Below are positions 10,612 through 22,570 of a DNA stretch of 64,000 nucleotides, one piece after another. The notes below the pieces were generated by a model. It ran no database searches, was not told where the DNA came from, and saw nothing but the letters and a program-made list of their open reading frames with translations. Source of the stretch: Polytrichum commune (taxonomy: Eukaryota; Streptophyta; Polytrichopsida; Polytrichales; Polytrichaceae). The position numbers and the translations under genes were made by a program. The stretch spans positions 43,395,169 to 43,459,168 of the forward strand of contig OX485806.1 of assembly GCA_950295325.1 (NCBI GenBank), given 5' to 3'. Within the stretch, counting starts at the first letter, position 1; each line of letters opens with the position of its first letter.

Positions 10612-11870
10612 GCAAATATATACAGTATATAATTACAGTATATATTTACAGTAAATATATACAGTATATAATTACAGTATATATTTACAGTAAATATATA
10701 CAGTATATAATTACAGTATATAATTACAGTAAATATATACAGTATATAATTACAGTAAATATATACAGTATATAATTACAGTAAATATATACAGTATATA
10801 ATTATAGTAAATATATACAGTATATAATTACAGTAAATATATACAGTATATAATTACAGTAAATATTTACAGTATATAATTACAGTAAATATATACAGTA
10901 TATAATTACAGTATATAATTACAGTAAATATATACAGTATATAATTACAGTAAATATATACAGTATATAATTACAGTAAATATATACAGTATATAATTAC
11001 AGTATATAATTACAGTAAATATATACAGTATATAATTACAGTAAATATATACAGTATATAATTACAGTAAATATATACAGTATATAATTACAGTAAATAT
11101 ATACAGTATATAATTACAGTAAATATATACAGTATATAATTACAGTAAATATATACAGTATATAATTACAGTAAATATATACAGTATATAATTACAGTAA
11201 ATATATACAGTATATAATTACAGTAAATATATACAGTATATAATTACAGTAAATATATACAGTATATAATTACAGTAAATATATACAGTATATAATTACA
11301 GTAAATATATACAGTATATAATTACAGTAAATATATACAGTATATAATTACAGTAAATATATACAGTATATAATTACAGTAAATATATACAGTATATAAT
11401 TACAGTAAATATATACAGTATATAATTACAGTAAATATATACAGTATATAATTACAGTAAATATATACAGTATATAATTACAGTAAATATATACAGTATA
11501 TAATTACAGTAAATATATACAGTATATAATTACAGTAAATATATACAGTATATAATTACAGTAAATATATACAGTATATAATTACAGTAAATATATACAG
11601 TATATAATTACAGTAATTATATACAGTATATAATTACAGTAAATATATACAGTATATAATTACAGTAAATATATACAGTATATAATTACAGTAATTATAT
11701 ACTGTATATAATTACAGTAAATATATACTGTATATAATTACAGTAAATATATACAGTATATAATTACAGTAAATATATACAGTATATAATTACTGTATAT
11801 ATACTGTATATATTTACTGTAATTATATACTGTATATAATTACAGTAAATATATACTGTATGTATTTACT
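10612..11870. repeat. 26-bp AT-rich minisatellite
   Basis: About 48 units built from two half-units, TATATACAGTATATAATTA and CAGTAAA. Most of the array has an exact 26-bp period. The left edge has shorter mixed units, and from about 11690 the sense of the core flips from ACAGT to ACTGT. An irregular TATA/CATA-rich tail continues to about 12065. Confidence 0.95.
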
Positions 11871-12034
11871 ATAAATGTATACATATTTATATATTATATA
11901 TTATATACATACATGTTACATATATGTTACATATATTATATACATATATGTTACATATATTATATATATACATATATACATACATACATATACATACATA
12001 TATACAGACATATATATACATATTATACATATTA

Positions 12035-12066
<32 letters not shown>

Positions 12067-14502
12067 CTATCAACTAATATAATATTTATAATATTTAAAC
12101 ACCTTTGAATTCGTAATTATTTCCATACCCATACACTTACAAGTCCATAAATTGCAAAAAATTAAAAAGATTTTACAATATTCCAATAGATCCTAGAATA
12201 TTCCAAAAAAGATTCAAAAAAGATTTCACATTTACTAAAATTTTGTTGATTTGGTCATTGTACTATTCTAATCAACAAAAATGTAGGCAGTAAACTGTTG
12301 ATTTTTACAAAAATTCAAAAATCAGTGAAATCGGTCATTGCAGTGCCCGGATCGACAAAGATCTGTTGATTTTTTGTTGATTTGGTCATGATTTTCTAGT
12401 AGTGTGAATACATGCTCCAATTGCGTTCACATGCGGATGCGGAACATACTTGTGCAAGGATACGTCTTGCTATTGTTTGGAGGGCTTTAGCTCCACCTCC
12501 CATTGCATCCCACCATTCATGGAGAGGTGCGGCATGCACGCTCGGGTCAGTAGAATCAGCAAAAGGCCCTCGATTTTCAAGGAAATCTTGGTACTGGTGG
12601 AGGATTTGGACATAAGTGTCCTCATCTTGAGCAAGCCTACGAAGAACTCGATTTAGGATTGTCCTCGAATTGTCATCCTCATGGAGTGGGGCCCAACCAC
12701 GTAGAAGCGGATTTAACATCGCTCCAGCCTAATGTAGATCATTCAACATCAACCTCCATCTATTTTGAAACGTTAGCATAGCATTTGCAGCAAGCTCAGG
12801 GCTTAAGCGAAATGGAGGTTTACTGAATCCACGAATATGGGTTTGTAAATCATGCATGACCCTCCAAGCCATTCCCATTGCAGGCGCCTTGCCATCAAAT
12901 ACACGAAGAGCTTTAACAACCGGGATCATCATATACAAGAAATTTTCGCACGTGTTCGAGAATCCATCAGAACGTATAAAGCTTCGCACAGCAGAGCCCT
13001 TCATGTAAGAGGTGCAAGATCTCCTCTTCATATCACGCATTAGAGTAGGCCAATCCTCATCAACCACCATTTTTTCCAAAGCATTGCGTACTTGGAGAAG
13101 ACGTTCTATCATGATGATGTTCGTTGCAAAACGGGTCTCTACAGGTAGGCGGAGTGAGAGATTTGGTGACAACCTCCGGAATATAGCTTGAGAAGCATGA
13201 TGGTTTTTAACAAATACACAAATATGGCGCACTTTTTTTACCAACTTTTTCACCCATTCCTCCTTCCCCCAATCTTCTAAGAGGAGATCTAGGCAATGTG
13301 CAGCACATCCTTGAAAATATAGATCGGGATTTGCTCGAATCAAGTTGCGAGCAGCGGAGGCCATAACTGGGGCATTGTCGGTGCAAACTTGGACCACATT
13401 ATGTCGACCAACCTTTTCCATAAATGGTTGAATTTGAGCAGCAACGTAGACATGATCCTTGGGATTTCCCGTGGTGTCAATGGTACCCAAGAAAACGTCT
13501 CCCTTTGTGCCACATTGAAGAACGTTTAGGAGAGGTCAGTTTTGCACGTTGTCCCATCCATCGCAACATATTGTAACGCCATATTTGTCAACGGAATTGC
13601 CCAGCTTCTCCTTCACTTGCCTATCTAGGTCAACATTTTTATCAGTTAACAACTTCGTACGGATGGCATTGTATGATGGTGGTGTGTAGGTTGGCATTCG
13701 ATGACGGGCAGTTTCACGCACAGCATGAACAAATGCAAGATGCCTCACAATGTTGAAAGGAATGTTAGCTTCATAAAAAGCCGTTGCCCATGCTCTATCA
13801 AGGAGTTGTTTTGTTGACACATTAAACCCCTCCGTTATGTTGAGTTGACGTAGTTCACGAGGAGGTGTGCCATATATCACAACATCAGAATGTTGAGTGG
13901 ATTGGGACATAAGCAAAGGCTCTGTTTCACTAATTACGGAGTTCGCTATAATAGGCTCCAGAGGTACAATATCTGGCACCGGAGAGTCCTCATTTACAAT
14001 GCCTACATATAAGGGCACAATGCCTCCGCAATGTTCAAACAAGACCCTAATATGCGGGGGAACCATCTTACATGTGGAAACATCACAAGCACCCCTTACA
14101 GGAGGTCTATAACCAAGGTGGGCCAACATTCTATTTCCTCGGTAAGATATGACGAACGGGCAAAACCTACATTTAACCTGCCTTTGTGATTTACCGGGAA
14201 CCATCCCCTTATCCTCGTACCAATGATCCCATGCATCATTTCGGCGTTACATGACTTCAACAAAACCTGCAAATACAAACAAGTTAGAGCAAGTAACTTT
14301 GATCGCATACTAGGTCATGTTCAAGAGTGCCACAAGGGCAACCCTAATTCACAGTCACTAGATTGGACAAAGTATCCTCTGCATTTCGGGTCTCACGCAT
14401 TCAATCCTCACTCCTCAAAGGAGAATCAAAAGACTTGAGACACACTATGTCAGTGGAGGCAAAAATGGCACCTTGAACCCTCAATTTATAGTATTCGAAT
14501 CG

Positions 14503-14720
14503 GACGGGGGAGCGGACGGAGGGGGGGACGAGAGAGGGTGGGAAGCGGACGGGGGGCGGACGGGGGGGGGGGGGGGGGGCGGACGGGAGAGGGGGGGGGG
14601 GGAGCGGACGAGGGGGGCGGACGGAGGGGGGGGGAGCGGACGGGGCGGGGACGGGGCGGGGAACGGGAGCGGACGGGGGGGAACGTGGGTGAACGGGGGT
14701 TGGGAACAGGGGCGGACGGG
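14503..14720 (+). repeat. G-tract array
   Basis: Imperfect repeats of GGAGCGGACGGGG-like units, including one run of about 20 G. The plus strand is almost pure purine with frequent C at GCGGAC. It lies just upstream of the hAT coding region and may be subterminal hAT sequence or an independent simple repeat. Confidence 0.85.
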
Positions 14721-14866
14721 CTCTAGTAAATTTTTCCCCACTTTACCTTTATTTTGCTGACATGTCATCACACGTGGACATTGTAAATCCTACGTGTCCG
14801 AATTGGGTTAATGTAATTACACAAAAAAATCGGTAAAATTCAAGTCCGTCAGGATAAAGACAGCAT

Positions 14867-14918
14867 CCGGCATAATGTCGTGACGGATCCGTGTCGTGAC
14901 GGCACGACATTATACCGG
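14867..14918. repeat. Inverted repeat (hairpin)
   Basis: Arms 14867-14882 and 14903-14918 pair over 15 of 16 bases (CCGG, one mismatch, ATAATGTCGTG), with a 20-base loop that itself contains GTCGTGACGG. It lies at the left edge of the TCCGGA-rich block. Confidence 0.8.
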
Positions 14919-15686
14919 GATTACCCTCCGTCACGACACAATAGACAACCCTGCCGGCGGGTACTCTATCCGGGTCCGCCTGGGTCCCCTACAGGAACCC
15001 TGTACGAGGTAGTTGGCGAGGTCGCTCTAGTTCAGAACCCGCCAACGTCTGCAGGACCCAGCCAGCAGGGAGGAGGCTCTCGGCCGGCTAGTTCCAGGAG
15101 AGCTCCGGAAGGGGTCCGTTCTCCCCAGGTGAGGAGGAAGAGTACCGGGTCGGTCAGATCCGGAAGAGGCCAGTCCCCTGTTCCACGGAACTTGGATCGG
15201 TCCCGGGCTCCAAACAGGGCTAGGACACCAATCCGGCATCAGACGTCGGATCGAGAGGCAACTCCGAATAAGGGCAAGGCCCCTATGGCCCACGCCTCGC
15301 CGTCGTCTCCTCCGGACTGCCAAATGGTCAACCCCTTTCCTCCGCCACCCTCAAGAGCGGCCTCCAACAGGGATCTGCGGACTGCCTCGATGTCGGGCGG
15401 GCAAAATTCGGAACAAGGCACCGGAAGCGATCCTTCTCCGGTCCGGAGCATCCGGAAAGGGACAATTTCCGAAACCCCAGGGATAGTCTCCGGAACACCA
15501 AGGACCGGGACACCCCGGACCGAGGGAGCAGCGGACTCGGAGGACGAGATTGCCCCGTCTCCAAACATGAGGAGGATGCTCACATGGCTCCAGAAGGCAT
15601 CACCGGGTGGAGGCTCATCCGCCGTCAGCGGACTCGGCAGTCATTCGAAGGAAGGATCGGCTCAAAAGAAGCACCGCTCTTCTTAG
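14880..15686 (+). CDS. Ser/Pro/Arg/Gly-rich ORF of 268 codons, function unknown
   Basis: A long open frame coding for a disordered, basic, Ser/Pro/Gly-rich protein. It contains phosphosite-like SPxR repeats and ends with a short structured-looking piece (SPNMRRMLTWLQKA) and a basic tail (KKHRSS). There is no recognised domain. It is followed by a long noncoding, TCCGGA-rich region, so it may be the tail of a retroelement-type reading frame or a low-complexity ORF kept open by high GC. The first ATG lies in the hairpin and may not be the true start. Confidence 0.3.
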   Translation: MTDPCRDGTTLYRDYPPSRHNRQPCRRVLYPGPPGSPTGTLYEVVGEVALVQNPPTSAGPSQQGGGSRPASSRRAPEGVRSPQVRRKSTGSVRSGRGQSPVPRNLDRSRAPNRARTPIRHQTSDREATPNKGKAPMAHASPSSPPDCQMVNPFPPPPSRAASNRDLRTASMSGGQNSEQGTGSDPSPVRSIRKGTISETPGIVSGTPRTGTPRTEGAADSEDEIAPSPNMRRMLTWLQKASPGGGSSAVSGLGSHSKEGSAQKKHRSS

Positions 15687-16995
15687 CTTAGAAAGGCATC
15701 TAGATTAGTGAGGTAGAAAGGTAGAACTTAGGAGTTTTGTAAATGAGGAATAAAATTCTCTCTTGGGTGTATCAGCGGGAAATCCGGATCTTGATCCGGG
15801 AAATCCGGGAGAACGAGTGTAGTTAGGGTTTTCCTTAGCGGCGGCCGCTTGGGCCGCCGCCCTCAGTTTAGGGATTTTGGGCCTCTACTTAAGGCTGAAT
15901 AAGGAGTTGGGGAAGGGTTCCTTCTCCATTGTTGTATTGTGATTACTCCTACTCTAAATAAATGCCTTGGCTTCTCACTCCTTGACTTTCCTTTATTGAT
16001 GTTTGTGTGAATGATCCGGAGATCATTAGCGGAGGAGAGAGAGAGCATGAGGGATAGGAGTTCCGGATAGGACATGAGAGAGGAGACCCGGATCAGATCT
16101 GGTTATTACCTTGTAGATCATCTCTGGGTGTAGTGGGAGGGAAACCTCACTAATCCGGTGGGTTGAATAATGTCTAGGTGGGATAGCCGCTGGGAAGATT
16201 GGATGAGATCCGGAAGGGGTCCGAACTTACGCCAATCTGATCTTCTGAAGAGGTCCCACCGCCCTTAGACGGACCCATCCGGATGGTGGTACGGATCGCC
16301 CAGTTAGCTCAGATTGAGTGAAACCCAAGGTAGAGGTAGCCGGACAAATCCGTCAGAAGGAGAAGGGAAGGTCCGGATCAGTAAGGGTTCCGGGTTGGAG
16401 GCCACCTCCGGAGTGTAGTAGGAAGAGATCCTCATTGTTCCGGATGTCTGGGTAACGTTCCGGTGAGACAGCCGTGGGGAAAATTAGGTAAAGGTCCGGA
16501 AGGGATCCGGACTTACCATCCAATCATCCCGTTGAGTCAGATCTCCGATCGGAATCCGGACTCCTCTAGTCACTATGGTCCCAAGAAACAATCCGGATCT
16601 CTCTGTGTGACCTGCCAAGACGGATCTGATCAATCCGGATTGGTTGTGAGGGAGTTTCCAGATTGTAATCTTATCAAGGACGGCTTCACCTGAAGAAACC
16701 ACCTATTCTAGAGGGTAGACGTAGAGGGGTCAGTGAGCATTATAATTAGGACCTAAAGGTACCATCCGGAAAGGCACACTCCGGAAAAAGGCTAAGAGTG
16801 TCCCTAAAGACCTAAATTCCGGAAATTAGGGTTTCCAAAAAATTGGCTAAAGAAGAGGAAATAAGCAGGTACGGAGAGTTCTAGACCTCCTACACTTCAC
16901 AGAATCCCTGGACGATACTAGGGTCATCCGGACAGACCGGATTAGGCACTTAAAACCGCCAATCCGGATATGTTGGTGTTCGCGTGTTCCCACAA
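15687..16995. repeat. TCCGGA-rich block, probable retroelement-derived noncoding
   Basis: Together with the preceding ORF this block carries roughly forty TCCGG or CCGGA hexamer-like sites, far above the surrounding sequence. It lacks good ORFs. It stops abruptly at 16995, where the repeat shared with 31.5-33.7 kb begins. An LTR-like origin is possible, but no ends or TSD were identified. Confidence 0.45.
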
Positions 16996-18965
16996 TGCAT
17001 TCTCAATGGCCTAAAAGAAACGCTTGAGAACCTCCTCTACTCTCTCTCCTAGTTAGAATGTGTGTTTATTAACACACCAACAAAATGATTCCTTCTTTTG
17101 TAGAGGTAGGTTGGATGGTAGAGTTTTGAGTGGAGGCATTGTAGACCTCATCTGCCAATGCCCTGAAGGCTTAGTTCAAAAGCTAGAAAAATATACTTAT
17201 CATTTTTCTCTTAGAGACATTTCCTATAGCTATCCATAGCCGTTTCCCATTTGTGATTTGGTTAAGATGACAATTAGTTATGGATTTTCAAAGATGGAGT
17301 AGAAAAAACTGGGTGGTCTTGTGGGTAGCGGCTGCTGGATCAGACCTGCAAGCCCAATAGGAATTTTAATTCTAAGAAGTTATATTTTTTCCAAGTAGAA
17401 CTTTTGTGTAGCTTTCCAAAATGGCTTAGAACATTTGATTTGAGCATGATTTGAATTAGATATGAATTGTTGAAGATGGGACACATAGTTTGAGAACTTT
17501 TGGTTGACTGCTACATTACAAAGGATCTGCTAGGTTCACGTCGGCTAACCTTTCTAATCACATATTTTTTTCAAATACATCTTTTTAATATCTCTTCAGG
17601 GTCATATAGAACGTTTTATTTGAATAAGATTTGAATTAGATATGAATTGTTGAAGGCGAGATACATAGTTTAAGCCTTCTTGATTGACTGTTGTGTTACA
17701 AGGAATCTGCTGAATTTCTATTAGCTTAACTTGCTGATGTCATAATTTTCCTAGTTAGAACATATTCATAGCTTTCCAATGGTATAAGGAAAGCCTAGAC
17801 CCAAGTAGTAAGGAATGTGCTATGAATTTTTGAAGGTAGAAGTTAGATAGGTGGGTTGGAAGGGTCGGCTGAATCGACCTCACACTTCCAACCCTCATAA
17901 CTTTTGCATTTCTTATCCGATTAGAGTGATTTTTAGATCATTGGAAAGATTATTAGGTGAACTAAGTATAAATATTATGCTTAGGATTAAATTACAGTGC
18001 AGAATAAACACTTTATATTTTAATTGTTAACTAAGGTACGCTTACTACCAAACTAGTTACAAAGAAGGAGGCAAGGTCGACGCTCGGAAAGTGGAGCAAG
18101 GAAGGAGGTAGCGGCTCGGCCTACATCAAGCCCAAATCAACCGAGGAGAATTGAGGTAAATTAACTAACCTTAAGCCTTCCATTTAGGATTGGGGGGAGC
18201 GCGGCTAAGGTTCCAGTGTAAACACATTTAACAATCAAAACATATAAAATAAATCGTGAACCCTTGTTGGCAAGAGACCCGAATCGGAAACTTAACTCGG
18301 TAGAGTGACACCACCCTTCGAACCATTGATGTTCGAATGGATTTGAGATGTCACTCAACCTTCAAAGGACCTGCACGAGGCCTTAGAAGGTTCCGAGGTA
18401 AGAGGTGCACCAACCAGGTAAGGGGTGATGCCTAATATGTGAATGTAGTGAAGTAAGAGGTGCAAACGAAAGTAAATAATTAAGAAGGAATTTGTGTGAA
18501 GGGTGGGACTTAGGCCAAGTTCCCCCGCTTAGAAAACTAAATAGAACTAAGTAAATAAATAGGAAGAATTGAATGGTCCATCAAATTGTCGTTATTCCGT
18601 TCATTGAGCTAGGGTGGTATGAGTCACACCCGGTTGGTATGTATCAGAACCATCATAATTCACAAATTAGGATTGCCTTGGTTTCAAGGCTGGTGCGTCT
18701 GCGCGTAAAATAGGTTGTAGGTTAAGGTTAGAACTAGATATGAAATTGGTTTGTGGAGTTTAGAGCCACACTAGTAAAAAACTAAGGCCCAACCTCCGGA
18801 GGTACTACGACGCATATTTAATCTCCCTTAAAAATCTAACTACTGACGTTATACACCTATCATCCGGGTTCGGCTTGGGCGCCTGCAAGTGAAGGCCACC
18901 TTCACCGAAGGGCTTGTGTGATACTTTTAGGCTCCCTCGAAAGGGGGTGGCCCAAAAGTACCACA
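16996..18965 (-). mobile_element. Partial LTR-like repeat X, inverted relative to 31543-33720
   Basis: Read on the minus strand it begins TGTGGTACTTTTGG and is highly similar to the first about 2.2 kb of the element at 31543-34380, with a few internal length differences. The matching far end of that element is not present here; similarity stops at the TCCGGA block. No TSD is seen. It is a fossil, incomplete copy of the same family. Confidence 0.7.
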
Positions 18966-19089
18966 TGAGCTTACCATCCACCCCCATTCACAAGCCATCT
19001 CCATCCTCCCTCCGATCCACCTTCGTTACCCCACCTTTTTGTGTCCTCTTCCTCCATCCCCTGCCAAACCATCCATTCCCATTCTTCAA

Positions 19090-22000
19090 TGTCTACGTAC
19101 TCTTGCTGCCATGCCCAGTAGGAAAAAATCCTCAAGATGCTAGATTATGATACCTTGCAACTTGAAGAAATGAATTTCCTCCCGCCTCACTTTGATGGGA
19201 ATCGGATGTTTGTCCTCCCCCCCGTTGGTGTCATCCTCTCATACGAAGGCCAAATCCATGGACGGCATGGACAAATGCTACGATGGCCATGTCTGGACCA
19301 AAACCCAGACCACCAATATTAGCAATGACATAGGCCTTGTTTTTCGCTCCTCCAGTGCCAAAATCCTCATTGCGACTACCTCCAACGTGTTCATCGTACC
19401 TCCTCAGTCAATGATATTGAATTCGATGGATTTACCAAGGACCCCTTTCCCGTTGGTGGTCCCATGCCTACCTTCTCCACTCTAGTGTGCAATATTTGCA
19501 AGGAGCCACCCAAATGCATTGCACCCTCCGTTGCCAAAATCTTCTACATCCACGGCAACGACTCAACGGGCGTGCATTCATCTTGGCAATCATCATCAAC
19601 CCGTCAAGATCAGCAATTGCAGGGATAGCCGCCAGCTCATCGACGCCCTAATCGAGGAGCATGTCGAGTGAACGCCCCAAGCCACTCATAGCAAAATTGT
19701 ACTTGAAGCCAGCAAGGACCTTGTGGGTGAGTTCCTCCTCCGCAATGATAGTGATCCTCATCAAGTTCTTTCGTTGCAGGAACTTGAACTCGTTTTTTAT
19801 CGCTGCAAGGAGTTGAATTTCCCCCACCTCCGAAACAAGGTTACCACTTTCAAATACTTACGTAGGTTAAGGGTTATGGATGGCAGCGCCAAGCTTCGAG
19901 GTGTCAACACCTAGGCCTATGTCCAGCGGTATCAATTCCTCCTCCGCAATGATAGTGATCCTCATCAAGTTCTTTCGTTGCAGGAACTTGAGCCCGTCTT
20001 TTATCACTGCAAAGAGTTGAATTCCCCCCACCTTCGAAACAAGGTTACCACTTTCAAATACTTACGTAGGTTAGGGGTTATGGATGGCATCGCCAAGCTT
20101 CGAGGTGTCAGCATCTAGGCCTATGTCCAACGGTATCAATTCCCAGGCCAGGGTGACGAGACAGAGTTTTCGTCTTCAAGATGTCCGAGGTTGGCCCCGG
20201 TAGTGGGGTTGACTTGGTTAAGCGCATGCAACCTGGCGGGGATCTCAAGCATGCTTGGATCATGTTAGACCATGTCAAACGCATCGCCAAGTGGACCACC
20301 ATGGCCTGCCATGTATACAACGGAACCTACCAACGCGTCATGACCATCGCTTGATGCGACTTCCAATCCGAGGACAAGGATGCTCAAGTGTTTTTCAAGC
20401 ATAACCTCAACCATGTTATAGCTTGCTATGGAATCCCCAAGCCTCACTTTAAAGGCTTCATGGCGGACATTACGCAAGTCAATTGGAATGTCGTCAGGAT
20501 TGTCTATGGGTCCGGAGATCCAAAAGTTCCCATCGATGGGCGTGAGAGAACCTGTTACTTCCATTGGACCCAGTCTTTGGAGAAACACACCAAACTCTAT
20601 ATCAAACACGACTTGCAAGACCAACACAAGCGTCTCTGCCTCCAATATCGCGACGCATCCTCTATGCAGGAGGCTGAGACGAGGTACCTCGCCATCAAGG
20701 CCTGGTGGGCTTCGTCTAACTACACCTTCAAGGATGGACTGAAACACCTTCAACTTTGGCTTGCCTTCTGGCACTTCCGATATCGACAATGGGATGGCTT
20801 CATGGAATTGGTGCGTCTTTAGTGTTATTGCTTATTATTTTTTGTTTTATCTTTTCTTTTCCCAACCTTTGCTTATTTCTTACACTGCCATTCCATTGGG
20901 CAGGAGAAAATCATGACCGCCGAGGAATTTGCACAAATGCCCAATGGCAACCTTCCTGAATTCATTCACAACAAATGGCTACAAGCGTCCGGCAACAAGG
21001 GTGGCGATCTTTACGTGGCCACTGTGGATGACTATATTCGAGCGTTCCTCCAAGTTTTGGTGTACCATCAATTTCTAAAGGGTGGCGTTGGGGGGGATGG
21101 CCCTAGCAAAGAAGAACTCAAGCTTCGATGTGCTCAACGTTGTGTTCAACGTACCGGTGACCCCGCTGTTCAAAAGAAGGTTCTCCTCGACATGCCCGGC
21201 AGGGACGAATTCTGCACCCGTAGTCCCCACCTCGAGGATGCCGAGGTATTTGGTCCGCAAAAACGCAAACCCGACACTCCCATTGGAGATGACAATGAAA
21301 CCCACCGCCCCGATACCATCAACTTCACTCGTCCTCGTGTCGCTCAAAGAACCACAAGATCTCATGCTTCACTTTTGCCTACCATCGTTGAGGAATCTTC
21401 TCCGTCAGTGCTAGATGTTCCACCAACCCCTCCTACTGGTCTTGATTTTCGCCGCGTCACTGCCGTACAAGAATCCAAAGTGGACGAGAAGCTCTGGCAT
21501 ATTGCTCGCCTTCCTTACAATTCATCCAATGCATGTTGGGCCATGCATGCTGTCACCAAGAAAAAATGCACTGCCAAAATCGTCTCCAACTCCAAGAGCA
21601 CCCCTGCCCTGGCATACCTTGGAGTTTGAAACTATTACAAATTCACAACACCTAAAGTCAAGAAGTTCTTTTTTTGCCTGGACGACATTGAGCGTTGTGT
21701 CAAAGGTTTGCGTCACAAGTGGGTCGACAAATTCTTTGCTTACCAAGAACGACCTCCAATCCCGCCCGTGTGGCTAGTCAAGCTTGGTACCAACCTCACT
21801 TGTCCGAAGTTTCTGAAGCTTGAAAATGTCGGCTTTCAGCTCCTGCAGAAAGAACGCATCATGCCCACTCGCCTCTTTAGCACATCCGCTCTCCCCTCGA
21901 CCTCTCCGGAGTGGACGTTCCAGTCAACCCAGACGATTATCCTTCTTCCAGGCAGTCCAAGTCTACAAAACGGTTTGCCACCACACCATCAATAAAACAA

Positions 22001-22336
22001 ATACAGATGGTGGCATCTGCATGAGCTATGGACGGGACCATCTTGAAGGTCACCATTATTCCACGCCCTGGATTCGGTTGTATGATCATGTTGCAGTCCA
22101 AACCTACACCTAAACAATCAATTTACCAACTAGCAATGAGTTCTCTGCCCGAGTGTAATTGCCCAGCCTTCAAGGATATGATATCAAAGTTTGGCCGCAA
22201 ACAAAATTCGTTCCTGCATTGTAAGCACATGTACTTCATCTTTGTCAATGTCTCTAATGTAGACTTTGACTTGTTCATTCACGCCCCGACATTTAGCTTC
22301 AATGAGGTCAAACTCATCCTCAAAGGGGCCTCTTGA
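19090..22336 (+). pseudogene. MULE-type transposase with SWIM zinc finger, copy 1
   Basis: Several frames together show a MULE transposase. The N-terminal part has NFLPPHFDG and a Cys-containing stretch (CQNPHCDYLQRVHRT). The central part has FKGFMADITQVNWNVVRIVYG followed by CYFHWTQSLEKHTKLYI, matching the second catalytic Asp region and the C-x2-H motif of MULE DDE domains. The C-terminal SWIM finger is CNC...HCKHMYF at about 22160-22240. A 93-bp intron, 20811-20903 (GTGCGT...GCAG), joins FMELV-less exon 1 to EKIMTAEEF. Frames shift several times and in-frame stops occur (for example near 20355 and 21628), so the gene is dead. It aligns along its whole length with the minus-strand copy at 46683-52627. 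Terminal inverted repeats were not found. Confidence 0.8.
19732..20139 (+). repeat. Tandem duplication of 204 bp within MULE copy 1
   Basis: Units 19732-19935 and 19936-20139 are nearly identical, both starting TTCCTCCTCCGCAATG. The unit is 68 codons, so the duplication keeps the frame. The second MULE copy lacks it. Confidence 0.92.
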
Positions 22337-22570
22337 TACAATCTACTTCCTAGAATTCCTCTCAGCCTAGCACTAGATTGTGCCCTAATAGATGTGGCCA
22401 TTTATGAACCTCATGTGATCTCATAATTGTTTGCTATAATAAATATAATTTCATGGATTATTTTTATTCCCTTCAAAATGTTGTATTATAATACTCAATT
22501 GTACCATGTGTCACTCTCCCGGTTGAACACTATATATTCAATTTGGAGGTGATTCCTATATCTATCAAAT

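Larger units (their letters stand above)
10143..12404 (+). mobile_element. Non-autonomous CACTA (En/Spm-type) element, 2262 bp
   Basis: Left end CACTAGTAGAAAAT, right end (reverse complement) CACTACTAGAAAAT: 13 of 14 bases agree. It is flanked by the 3-bp duplication TGA (10140-10142 and 12405-12407), as expected for CACTA elements. Subterminal regions repeat GTTGAT/ATCAAC motifs in both orientations, as is usual for transposase binding in this group. No transposase is encoded. The interior holds a tRNA-like SINE and a long AT-rich minisatellite. It interrupts the hAT gene just after the ERNW motif. Confidence 0.9.
9078..14230 (-). pseudogene. hAT transposase gene, split by a CACTA insertion
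   Basis: Minus-strand coding runs from about 14230 to 12405 and resumes at 10142 to 9078. In order: a BED zinc-finger region (WDHWYEDKG, then VKCRFCPF with C-x2-C and a downstream HL); a DUF659-like part (CCDGWDN, then CTDNAPVMASAARNLI and GCAAHCLDLLLEDW); and the hAT dimerisation motif WWDAMGGGAKALQTIARRILAQ followed by ASACERNWSMYS. The motif continues across the insertion as YVHNKSRNRLKHSRAEDLVYIY. An acidic Asp/Glu-rich tail and a Ser/Thr-rich tail follow. Removing the CACTA element and one TSD copy restores RNWSMYS-YVHNK in frame. In-frame stops also occur near 13537, 12730 and 9420, so the gene is dead. Terminal inverted repeats and the 8-bp TSD were not found. Confidence 0.88.

Noticed and set aside
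10612-11870. CRISPR-like array
   Set aside because: The 26-bp units are contiguous with no unique spacers; it is a minisatellite in a eukaryotic transposon.
14473-14771. Open frames in the G-tract array
   Set aside because: Gly/Arg or Pro-rich low-complexity readings of a simple repeat.
20265-20789. A 174-codon minus-strand frame over MULE copy 1
   Set aside because: It is antisense to the conserved MULE transposase region, which carries the recognisable motifs.
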